Shown here: piece by piece, positions 18,601-28,800 of the stretch
Numbering within the stretch: position 1 is the first letter of the stretch
Layout of the letters: each line of letters starts with the position of its first letter
Assembly (NCBI RefSeq): GCF_932526225.1
Contig: NC_064048.1
Span: 9,262,515 to 9,326,514 of the forward strand
Origin: Nematostella vectensis
Taxonomy: Eukaryota > Cnidaria > Anthozoa > Actiniaria > Edwardsiidae
DNA length: 64,000 nt
Direction of reading: 5' to 3'
The notes under the pieces: model-generated
The model's database searches: none
Told to the model about the DNA's origin: nothing
The model's input: the letters and a program-made list of their open reading frames with translations, nothing else
Translations under genes and position numbers: made by a program

Positions 18601-21600
18601 CACTTAATTTGGCATAGTTTCCTAAATGCCCAACCATCCTGTCAATCACAACTTGTATCTTCTGCTACAGGGATCGGATCATCAAACTATTTGGCCATGC
18701 CATGTAGCTAGGGATGACCTTTATGAAATTGTAATATTTGTTTACATTGCTGTTTCTATGGCAACAGAACGGTGAACCTGTAAAATTCACTAGTCGCGAA
18801 GTGCTGTTCGCTACAGGGAAATTTTTAACAAATAAGCTATAGGATATTGTACATCAGACCTTGTTCAACACTTAAAGGAAGTTTTATTAAAATCTATAAG
18901 AGGAATTCTGAGATATTGGTGTATTTTTATTTTCAGTCACTCTGTCATTTACCTACTTTGAAATTTGCCCCGAAAAAATCTATATGCAAGCAAGGATTTC
19001 TTTACCATTGTTATTTAGCTACCTCTTGTTTCTAATAGCCTACAATAAAATGAATACAAAGCAATCGGTTTTGTTGATCGTAAGTTTGATTTTCAAAATG
19101 AAGAAATTGAACTTTTTTGGTTTTTTAGCCGCCATGTAAAATTTTGCTGATTAATTTTTTTCGTCTTTTTTTAAGAATAAAATTAAGATAGCAGGTTACG
19201 CTAGCTGCGTAAGGAAGGGGCATCTCTGTGCAAGATTAACACAGGAAGAATGCGAAAAGTACAACGAAATGAAAGGAATTATATTCAAAGCGAAGCAACA
19301 AAACAAGCGCAAGGTCGGCGCTTGAAATGGTAGCTAAATAACAATGGTAAAAGCGTATGGGTTTTTTTGGGGGCGAATTTCAAAGTAGGTAAATAGAAGA
19401 GTCACTGAACAATGCTTGATGGTGGCTATTTACAACAATGTAAATAAGATTCACGTTATACTGTACAGGAATAGAAATATGCGCACATTTTCCTCTGTTT
19501 GTCTGTGTGCCAGCACATTGATTTCATGCACACTCGTCTTTTGTTCTTTTTAAAAATGAATAACATTTCTGTTTTTTCCACCAAAAAGAATATATCAACC
19601 AGAAATTGCTATGTAACTAAAGGGCACATTGTACTCACCTGGGTGGGTGGGGAGAGTAATAAAATAAATTTCGGAGCCTTTAATAGCTAAAATTATGCAC
19701 GGTGACTCCCTATTTTTTAAGTCCAATTTCTTAAACATTTTATCAACTTAAAAACCGTCATGTTTTTTTAATTAAAAAAAAAACTTATGGTTACAGTTTT
19801 ACATGTTTTGTATCAAATCCTCGTTGTTGAAATAAGCACAATATTTAATACATTTAATACATTTGTTTTATGGGAATTCTTTATATTTATGTGATTAGAT
19901 GACAAGATCACACCTGGAATGTTTTTGAGTAAAAATCTTACAACTCTTGTGAAATATTTTATTTTAGATTTTACTGACACAGCAAAATGCGTGGTGACCC
20001 CTATTTTTTCTCAAACAATTTTGGTGGTCCAAGGGTAGTTTTACTGTACAAGATCTATATGATTTTGGGAAAACAAAAATACCTCCCAATTACTGTAGGG
20101 GGCACCGGCCTTAAGTCTCAACCAATATTTTTCTTTTTTTAGATAATCCCTGTCTTCCCCAACATACTGTACAGTATACCAAGATATGAAATACTCTATG
20201 CTTGCGCTTTTTCTCATAATGGCAGGCTTCTGCATGCTGTTATATTTTCATATTTGTGTTATGTATAGTTTGGGCATATGTGTGTCATATACCTGTGTAC
20301 TGCTTGACGACTGACTTCTGACTAATGGAAAGCCAGGAAGTCCACCAGAATTACTACCAACACTGAAACCATAAACACCATATTAGCAATAAAAGCAATG
20401 GGGCATTCATCATCATGGGAGAAAGTGTTGCTCTAAAAAATGACGAGAACAGGGCGGGGAAAGGGGCAGGGGGTAGGGAGCAGAGGAAGTTGGGACCGCG
20501 TCCACCTAACCTGCTAAAGCTGTTGAATGCACGCTGCACTTGGGACTGTTGTTGTTGTTGTTGTAAGGTTGACTGGGAAGGAGGCATTCCCATCCCAGGA
20601 ATGGGTGAGCTGCGCGAGGGACTGCCGACGCAAGGACAATGGTTATACATGTATATATTATTATATATTATTTCAGAGGAGAATTTTTAATGGGAGGGAG
20701 AGTGCTCAACTTAACAGTTGAGGTACAGTTACAATAGAAGTATTCGTGGCTGTAGCTTAGTGTGTTAAAGTGTTAAACTGTGCACTGACATTATTCACAC
20801 CAATCTCTTTTCTGATGATTTCTAATGAAGGTCATACTTTAAAATTATAGAATGTCAATCACCCACTCTTTTGTTTTTGTGTATCATCGAAAAAACAACC
20901 AGTTTATTTGCGAGAAAATTTCAAAATAACAATCTGCAAATAAAGCCTAATGTGATATTGACGATATTTGAAAATTTCTTGCTTAAATTACTTACTTATT
21001 ACTTGCTTAAATTAGCCGATCGAAATGGATGCTTTGTGTGACTCGCCATTGAGCGGCAGCATAAAATGGCGGCGTGATTGACCTTCTTTAAACCAATATT
21101 TTACACTCCTCGCTCAATATCAAGTTGCATAAAGCATGCACTTTCACCAACTCAAATGAGTAACAGGAGATACTTTCAATCACATTTTCTCGCTCAAGTA
21201 CTGGACTTCAATCTTTGATGGTTGAATACATTAGTTTGTAAGACAGAAACCAGATAGCTGTTTAGTGGTTGAAAATTACTTATAAAAGTTGGCAGAAAAT
21301 TGAAAATCACAGTAAAACCAGGATTCAGCCAATCCAGCTGAAGCTTAGACTCTCCCCATTACCAGACTTCTTTTTTCCTCTCCTGCTGTACACCATGCCA
21401 AGTTGCACATTGAGCAGTCACATGTAATAAGACTAATACCTGGAAATCGCAGATGGTATTGACACTGCTCTGGACGACTTGGGTAGTCCTGTCTGGCTGC
21501 CAATGTGCCCTGGACTAGGCATCTGCCCCATGCCCCCCCTTGGTCCCATGGACAGGATTCCACGGCTGAGAAACACAACAGATATTGCCATCACTCAATT

Positions 21601-24160
21601 TCCAAATTTAAAGATTGGTAATAAGACATGATATACCCTCCATGGTTTAAAAGATTGCTAAACTGTTAAACCCCTTCGTTTTCAAACATTATATTATTAA
21701 TGAAATGATGTATAGTGTACTGTTTGTAGCCTTGTTGGACACAATTGGGGCCAATATACACCAACAGCATTGCAATGAGGTTGCAAACAGATTATAACCA
21801 TGTGTACCAGTTGTTTCATGGGTATTTATAAGCAAATTAGGCACAAAAAAGGGCACATCCAGATTTCAGAAGTTGTAGTATTTTAGGTTTATGTGCCTAA
21901 TAAAAATCCACATGCCTTTCAGCGACCAGGATGCAGCCAAATATGTAGCCATATTTATTTAAATCAAGATGATTTTCCACACATGTTTTATGGGACCATT
22001 ATTAAGTTTTCTCTATATTGTACCTGGAATCAATAATAATAAATGCAGTGTGAATTAGTACCTTCCTTGCTGGGAGCTTGTGTTGGCCCCTGGTGCGGAC
22101 ACCATACTGTGAAGGGCAGATGATGACTGGACGCTTGGCATGCCAGATGAACTGCTTCCTTGCATTGAGCTGTTGTGAAGGGATGTCGCAGGCATGGATA
22201 TGCTACGGCTGAACTGGTGCTAGGAAGACATAGCAATTAGTGATCCATAAGTCTTGAGTAATGTGCTTTCTGGTGCTAGAGGGACAAAAGCTATATATTT
22301 TGATAGGAGGTGATAAAAAACTCACTCTAAACCCAGCCTATTGAAAAGGAGAACATTACTACTGATTTATGTAGGCCTGTACTTGGTCTAATCATAGAAC
22401 TGTTTGAAATCATGGGGAGTGATATATGATACAGCTGAAAAAAACTAAAAAAAGTCCTGATGCCCCCCTGGCCCCATGGGTTTCTACCCTCCACCCAGCC
22501 TAGGCACGAAGGGTGTCTACCCTACCCTCCCATGGTCCCAAAAGTGTCTACCACTTCCCCCCTGTTTTCAAGGATGTCTACCCCTCCGCTTGCCCCTGTT
22601 TTAAAGGGTGTCTACCCCTCTCCTGACCCCCCCCCCCATCCCCTTGTCCTAAAGGATTTCTCATCTTTTAGGTTTCAAATACCTGTACTGGCGGCATCCC
22701 TCTCTGGTTCCCAGGAGGCATCTGCATTGAACTACCAGGCGGCATACCTATAAATTACATTATAAATGATTTATATCCACACTCAATGCTGACACTGATG
22801 TGCTACCCTCACCAGTTCAATCAATGTCTTGGCTGTCAGTGAAAGATAGGTCCAAAATATAAGTACTGTTCTACTGTATTTCAGATAAGGTTTGTACAAA
22901 GGTAATGTGTCGACAGACGTACCAGCCTTGCACACTCATTGTTACATTAGCTTCTAATTAACTTGTTTAAAGGTTAAAGAAAATAGGTGTACTCTATGTG
23001 TGTCTACTCGACAACTGTAGGCATGACATGCCACTACCCCACGGATGACCAACACCTTAGCCAGTGCCAATGAAGGTTTTGATACTTACCAGAGCTGTGA
23101 AGGTTAGACCCATAGAAATTGGATTGGCTTTGACCAGGAGACCCCATGCCTATACAAAGAATTTAGAGAAAATGTATTGCAGAATTTCAACACCTCTAAC
23201 TCAGGGGACATTTTCCTGAAAATATAGAACCTGTGGAGAAGTTGTGCCAACAATTAATGGCATATGTTGTCGATGCTACACAAACCTAACCCAAACTAAG
23301 ACATCTTTTTACGTAACCATCCGTATAACCTTCCTAGATTCTGTACAAACCTTATGCTACAAAAACCTAACATTAACTAAGAGATCCCTCCTAGATTTTG
23401 TACAGTACAAACATAATGCTAACCAAGAGATCATTTTACCTGAAGATCCATATAGCCCTCCTAGATGCTGCTGTGAGGATGGGCCAAGCTGAAAACAAAA
23501 TCATTCACAAATATTTCTTGTGTTTATCCATAAAACTTGTAATATTTTCTTTGTAATAATGACACTACAGTCAACACTCATCTTACAGACAGCCCAAAAT
23601 TAGAAACAGCTTGTAATTACTTAAACAAAATCCTGACAAGATTAAGATACAGTAGCTGAAAAGTATATTCTACAATAAAAAACTTTCATAACTGTAGACG
23701 TTAGATGGATATCTCTGATTATTCCAATAATTTACTGTAAAAAGAAAATTGTACTGTTTGATTGACAAGACAGAAAACATTGCAAAGAGATTCTAGAAGT
23801 CGCAGTTTCTTAGAATGGCCATCAGTTTCTTACATTCTGGACAAAAGATACAAATTTCAATAACAGTTCACAAAAATTTGCATCAAAATTAAAAAAAAGC
23901 ATTTTGATATTTTGTTTGCTGTTACTTACTAAGTAATTAAAGTAATTCTCAGCCTTATTAGTTCTGAAATGTGCTTATTTCAAACACTTCTTCCTTGTAA
24001 GTATGATGCACAGTTTAGCGGTACTTACCAGACTTGACTCTTTGTCAGATCTGTGATGTGGGAATCCAGACTGAGGGAAATACATCCCTGCGCTATTGAA
24101 ATCGTCATCCATGTTTTCAAATCCAAATTTACTTTTTCTCATTGAACCAATTGTTGACAT
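9666..24160 (-). CDS. CNOT2: CCR4-NOT transcription complex subunit 2
   Basis: Scaffold subunit of the CCR4-NOT deadenylase, which pairs with CNOT3 through its C-terminal NOT box and acts in mRNA decay and transcription control. Eighteen exons: 24029-24160, 23440-23488, 23090-23149, 22683-22747, 22062-22219, 21440-21565, 20511-20621, 20293-20362, 18061-18112, 16911-17123, 15517-15574, 14625-14695, 14181-14298, 13677-13715, 12888-12949, 11060-11109, 10490-10590, 9666-9876. They sum to 1746 bp, 581 residues plus stop, with every junction in phase. Family landmarks: FPHHRSDKES near the N-terminus, RGILSM and SPSRSSPIPG in the Ser/Pro-rich middle, FSILNEDFPALPG, then the NOT box with TNIPKGMVTDQFGMIGLLTF, SPCRPHEI, YGEDLLFYLYY and ERGTYYFFDC. 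A six-glutamine run lies in the middle. Human CNOT2 is about 540 residues. The 18061-18112 exon needs a GTGGGT donor to stay in frame; the other boundaries are ordinary. Confidence 0.95.
11369..12281. mobile_element. Inverted-repeat element in a CNOT2 intron
   Basis: The arms at about 11369-11460 and 12185-12281 are imperfect inverted copies. Both hold a TTCATAGAT box, a GCGCGCACGA box, CCAATCAG and ATGTCCCACAAAA in the same order. The interior of roughly 0.7 kb shows no coding similarity. It looks like a non-autonomous DNA transposon; arm ends are approximate. Confidence 0.6.
12299..12420. repeat. 41-bp tandem repeat, three copies
   Basis: Three units share tggtgacc, ggtagcgcgcgtcgca and taaacc. 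The array lies just beyond the right arm of the inverted-repeat element, inside a CNOT2 intron. Confidence 0.7.
13080..13655. repeat. 20-bp minisatellite, about 28 copies
   Basis: The unit is close to ctgaatggtctatcccgtac with variants (ccgcgcctgaag, ccgcacctgaat). It ends about 20 bp from the donor of the 39-bp CNOT2 exon at 13677-13715. A shorter array of gatacgaggtta units (13018-13075) borders its far side. Confidence 0.9.
14281..14440. repeat. Duplication covering a CNOT2 exon edge and its intron flank
   Basis: The stretch beginning ggatattcgttatcactcct, running through the acceptor of exon 14181-14298 and on through aaaagcgcttgtagttatt, recurs about 72 bp away as ggaatattcgtaagaatccc followed by the same flank. 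The second copy is a degenerate image of the exon start plus acceptor region. Confidence 0.7.
14935..15370. repeat. Degenerate tandem array of about 70-bp units (dispersed family)
   Basis: About six units contain variants of tgctatctcttggggtataa and ccatcccttaagggg. The terminal unit reads tagggttaaaattgatttta and then ccatccgtttttaatcagag. The same sequence recurs at 58340-58480 in reverse orientation, and a fragment at 38510-38545, so this is one interspersed family. Confidence 0.65.
15600..16060. repeat. Degenerate AATAAACGCC repeats ending in a palindrome
   Basis: Repeated phrases (aacgcctcct, aataaacgcc, taagcatacaagtttgtata twice) fill the intron. At 16023-16050 lies a palindrome with 13-bp arms and GG between them, TTTAATAAACGCC and its complement. 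It looks like part of a non-autonomous mobile repeat. Confidence 0.55.
17745..17960. repeat. Tandem repeat of about 95 bp, 2-3 copies, with a poly-G run
   Basis: Units share ttcttgacggat, ttgtaaaccaacaaa, atgcatat and aataactgcaca. A homopolymer G run (about 17838-17853) sits inside. It lies in the CNOT2 intron between exons 16911-17123 and 18061-18112. Confidence 0.7.
18122..18420. repeat. Degenerate repeat of about 60 bp next to a CNOT2 acceptor
   Basis: About five units share ataccacacccc and a gcatttt or gcactttg phrase. The array begins within about 10 bp of the acceptor of exon 18061-18112. Confidence 0.6.
18935..19420. repeat. Long inverted repeat, arms about 90 bp
   Basis: The left arm (about 18935-19025) and the reverse complement of the right arm (about 19325-19420) share cagtcactct, atttacctactttgaaatt and accattgttatttagctacc in order. 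The roughly 300-bp loop is AT-rich. It could fold as a hairpin or be a foldback element. Confidence 0.7.
22460..22665. repeat. C-rich minisatellite of 35-40 bp units next to a CNOT2 donor
   Basis: Five units of the type aagggtgtctacccctcc plus a C-rich spacer. The array ends about 20 bp from the donor of exon 22683-22747. Open frames across it are by-products of base composition. Confidence 0.8.
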
Positions 24161-24214
24161 ACTACGGTTCAGTATGTGAAATCAGGACAGTGCTCAAACC
24201 AGGCCACACCTCAT
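24161..24214 (-). other. CNOT2 5' UTR part of the first coding exon
   Basis: An acceptor (CTTTGTAG) ends at 24215, immediately upstream of an untranslated stretch leading to the start codon at 24160. It implies an upstream non-coding exon. Confidence 0.6.
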
Positions 24215-24538
24215 CTACAAAGAAAGGAGAAGGAACCATTTTGACAGTATTTTACACTGCTTTGCCTGGTTTTTTTCCCTATTTTTTTTTTGGAAAGTAG
24301 GTGTTTTTTCTTTATTTTTTATTTTTTTTGGAAAGTAGGGTAGAATAAGGTAGGGGGTTGTATGATAGGTTTTAACAGTAAGATCATCTGATTTCTAAAT
24401 TCTTTATAAAAACAGTGACAAACAAAAGAAAAGGGAAGCACTGACAGGATGCCCTAGTATGGTAATCGTGTATATTTTTTTAGAAAGAATTCCTAAAAAT
24501 GATATTTTTGACAACAACTCAAACTGAGTGTCAGTTAA

Positions 24539-25300
24539 GGTAATGGTACCTATTATCGGACACTTTAGATTTACGCTAAAATATCTCGCGTACAAAACAC
24601 AATTGAGTCTTAGGTTTTACAGCTAGAAATCACTGACTATTGAACATAATAATTCGACCAATTTAACAAAAATTCAATGGTTAATTTTAGGAGAAAACAA
24701 ACGTTCGTAAGATGTGTTGTAAAGCCCTATTATCGGATACCTAGCCCTATTATCGGACACCCTAGCCCTATTATCGGACAGCAGATTTCTTCTAAAAAAA
24801 CAACGGGAAAATCATGCTTCATTTTCATTAAAATACTGCAGACAATAATTGTTGACATATGTACTTTGCAAAACTCACGATAGTTTTTAGTTTAAGACTC
24901 TTTCTTCTTTGTAGCAAGCGATTCAAAACACATGCATCGCGCGTGTGGCAAACTGCACGGCGAAATGTGCGTTTGCTCATCGATCGCTCAAATTTACGTT
25001 GAATCGTTCGATGATTGCTCGACTGTCCAATAATAGGGCACCGAGGTTAGGTACGAACAATTCGAGCTACCCCGAAGTGTATACAGAAACAGAGGCCAAA
25101 TGCGGTGCGTGAGAGAAAATTATTTCCAGTTTTGTGAAACAATAAACACTCGTAAAAAGCTTCGGAATACATGTTTTCTGAATGTTGTTTTTTCGACTCG
25201 ATGGGTCATTTTTCGGCATGTTTTCCTATTGTTTGAGATATTTACAATTTTTTTCGAGTGTCCGATAATAGGGCACTGTCCGATAATAGGTACCACTACC
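24539..25300. mobile_element. TTAA-flanked element with 24-bp inverted ends
   Basis: The left end (24539-24562) and the reverse complement of the right end (25277-25300) match at 23 of 24 bases, and both contain GGTACCTATTATCGGACA. TTAA lies directly outside each end (24535-24538 and 25301-25304), the target duplication typical of piggyBac-type elements. The interior carries further copies of the TATTATCGGA core (three in one orientation, two in the other). At 762 bp with no transposase ORF, it is non-autonomous. It lies in the presumed 5' UTR intron of CNOT2. Confidence 0.8.
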
Positions 25301-25611
25301 TTAATGGGCGAATGAAGGTAGGGGTTTTGTTTTTATTTTGATTGCACTTCAAACCAAGCCTTCAGTCTATGAACACAAACAACGAGAAGGTAGCAATCAC
25401 TTTGCATAAAAGTTCATATTATAGTTTTATAACAGCACATTTTAAATATATATCCAAGGGATAACATGGCCGAGTGCTTTTCGAGACAAAGCAAGTTGTC
25501 TCTCAACAAAGGTATAAATATTGCGCTCTAGAAAAGCCCTAAAGTCAATAAACTTTAGAGCAATGCATCAAAGGATAGCTAACCTTCACGGTTATTTAAA
25601 AGGCAACTTAC

Positions 25612-25680
25612 CTTTGGCAGTGTTTCGGAAGAGTTAAACACAATAATTCGAACAAAAACACACAACTTTTTCTTCTAAGC
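25612..25680 (-). other. Candidate non-coding first exon of CNOT2
   Basis: On the minus strand the sequence ending CTGCCAAAG is followed by a consensus GTAAGT donor at 25611-25606, with no useful ORF. It would splice to the acceptor at 24215, making the TTAA-flanked element at 24539-25300 intronic. The 5' limit given is arbitrary. Confidence 0.5.
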
Positions 25681-25874
25681 CTCGAACGAGTCTATCAGTT
25701 TTCTCATACGCGTGCTTTCTACCGATGACCGCTGTGTTTACCACGGGCCTTTAGATACGCCAGGAACGCCTGTCGGTAATCGACACTCAGTGTCTGTTCC
25801 CCCGTCTGCTCCACGCAGAAAAGCTTAAACTTTTCACAGCGTTCGTATTTGTTTGTTGCCTGTATTTCAGGGCA
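25681..25874. promoter_or_regulatory. Shared bidirectional promoter region, CNOT2 and NIPSNAP3
   Basis: Only about 200-260 bp separates the candidate CNOT2 first exon (minus) from the NIPSNAP3 start codon (plus, 25875). No TATA box is evident. The NIPSNAP3 ATG is preceded by tgtatttcag, which looks like a splice acceptor, so its transcript may also start further upstream. Inferred from gene arrangement. Confidence 0.45.
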
Positions 25875-28800
25875 ATGATTGCAGCGCACCTGTTTCGACC
25901 AGCACGAGGCGCTTTATGCCTTGCGAATCGTTCAATTTCTACAAGCGCACGGATAAACTCGGAGAAGATCTACGAGCTCCGTACATACGCCATCAAGCCG
26001 AAGGATTTTAGTGAGTGTAGCCACTTATTCTAAAGAAATTTTAAGAAAAGACAAGAATGATTCAGTGCAACAAAGTTCCAATAACACTTTACAGAACAAA
26101 CCAATTTTTGCCTTTGCTCGAATTTGTGTCGAGTCAAATGCTGCGTCACGATGCGTGTCAAAGGCTCTCCAAATGATAATATCTTGATTTTTTTACTAAA
26201 TATTGATCGTTCAATCCATCTTAAAAAGTTTTGGATTGATATATATAATCTGTTTGCCCTATTTTTGCAAAATTGAAAAAAAATAAATGGGTATAATGAG
26301 GTGTCTTCGGGGTTCGTTCCAGACTGAACAATTATCCAGATAAGAAAAAGGTAACACAAGCAAATTAGGTAAAAAAAGGCATCCCAGATCACTATTTCAT
26401 AAATCTAAAAGTCAAACTTTTTTGTTGCCAGATCCAATAATAAACGTCAGATGGAAATAATTCAATGGCATAAAAAATTCCTTACTTGTTTTTTAGGGGG
26501 TGGTCAGATTTATATGTTCTTTTGTCTGTATATATGTAGTTTTGAGAATCTGAATGGCTTATAATTTTAAATTTATTGGATTCACACTAATGTAAATACT
26601 TCACACGGTACCAATAAACTAATCTGTCTGTTCGTCTATCTGTCAGAAAGTCAGAAAACTCACCACCTCCCCCCCCCCCCCCCCCCGGAAAAATTTTCAC
26701 ACCCACACAAGAAAAATCTTGGGTAGGGACCTGGATTGGTGGTATCCAAATAGTCAATGATCATGGGCAGAGTTTGGCAGAGCCTGAAAGAAACGTAAGA
26801 AGTGTGATAATTACTCCTGTTCCTTATTTTTAGTTGACTACATGCGCCTCACCTATGACCATATTGGGTTGAGAACAAATCACTCCAAGTTGTGTGGATT
26901 TTGGGCAACAGAACTTGGAGGATTAAACCAAGCAGTACATATCTGGGAGTATGGTAGGTGATATGTTACAAGCAAAGAATAAATATTGAGGTTGTTGCCT
27001 TAAAAATATATTTTGTCCTAGAGTAAGGGTTACAGATCTTTGGGGGCATTATCCCCTACTCAGACAGGGGTTGAGTTCCCCCATCCACTCTTGCGGTGTT
27101 CTGCTGATACCACTACTATTCTTATGTTACAGATAACTTTGCACATCGGACAGAGGTACGGAAAGCACTCAGCCAGGATGAAAAGTGGCAAAGTCAATAC
27201 ATGGCTAAAATGATGCCGATGCTACAAAGACAGGTATGTTAGAGATGCTGACACAAATCTTCAAGTAGTATATACTTCATCTTTAATGACCCCATCCACC
27301 ACAATAACCATGCCCAATATCCATAAATCATCAGTGTCAGATGTATATTGATAATGGGGGAAGGGAGGGTTTAAGGAGTTTCAATGAGGTTTATATTTAT
27401 TTATTTATTTATTTTTATTTTTTTTTTTGGGGGGGGGGGGGTGGCTGAGCAAGCGTTTTAAAAAGGGAGGGGCTATGGCCAACCCCTTTGTCTTGGGGTA
27501 ACTTTCAAGTCCTTATCAACAATATAAATTATGACAAATCATATCAATATGCCAATCATTTATTCCTTCATCACCGTCATTTACATACAATCCATGAAAA
27601 TAATAGCTGAGACTTTTTGACCACTTGCAAAAAAAATACCATATCTTATTTTCCTGTGAAAAAGACAATTTCCCCCCTCCCCCCGAATTAATGTTGGCTG
27701 GGACGCAATGAAACAACATTGATTTGGGGGGATGGGGGTGGGGAATTTTGAAGAGATTGTATTGTCTGTTGATCTAAGAGCACCTTTTTCTAAAATGGGT
27801 GGGGATGTTGGTAGGGGATCTCAGCATTTTTGTCACGGATTGTATATATGGTATATCACAATTAGCTTATTGATTTATTCCACTTGCCTGCTCTTATTTG
27901 TGGTGATATTAAGAAAAAATGTTTTTTTTTATTAAAACATGAAAAAAATCAAGGTTTGCTGGAGACGTGCTCCTTACTTCTTTGCGCAAAACATTTCTTC
28001 AAATAAGAGCCACCTAAGCATAACTCAGCTTAAATTTATTTATAGGAGAACCTCATAATGAAAGCTGTCCCTTGGTATGAGATGCAAAAGTTCCAGTCCA
28101 GGGGAGGTTTGTTAAACTTTTATTCTTCATCTGCATGATAATTTTATTCAAATATGAGGATTGTTGGTTCCCAGGAAGCCAGAATATCTATAATGGAAAC
28201 CCAGGGTTTTTTTTTCAGGATTTTCCCTGGTTTTTGGGCCAATACTTATATCTGTAACGGAAACCCAGAGTTTCTTTACCCAGGATTTTCCCTGAGGTTT
28301 TTGTACTTATATTCTAGGTATCCAGAAAATTCTGTGTGCTTTCAATATCAATTGTTTGTTCCAGGTATTTATGAGCTGCGTGCTTATACTTTAAAGACTG
28401 GTAAATCTGAGCAGTGGGCACACCGCTGGTTGCAGGGCCTGCCAGCTCGCTGCAAATACTCAGCTCCTGTTGGAGTCTGGATGTCTGAGATTGGAACTCT
28501 AAACCAGGGTAGGTGCCTTTTTTCAGGTGCTTTAATCATGTCTTATCTTTCATATGAGCCAGGAGTTATTTTGATTTTGGAATTAACTTCTCAGTAGTCT
28601 AGTTTTGGACATTGTTGTAGTTTTACTTCCGGTTAATTAGCATATCTTTCGCACATGCGCACCCGGATTGAGTTCCTCGTGTAGTCCGCCATGTTTTGTA
28701 TTGTGTTAATAAAATAGGTGAATAAAAAGCCTTCAAGTCAACTTATTACATGGTGTCAGAAGCAAACTGAAGGAAAATCACTCTCAAACATACCAGGTCG

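Noticed and set aside
20745..20800. tRNA-like phrase ggctgtagcttagtgtg
   Set aside because: No B box (GTTCGA-type) at the right distance and no acceptor-stem pairing.
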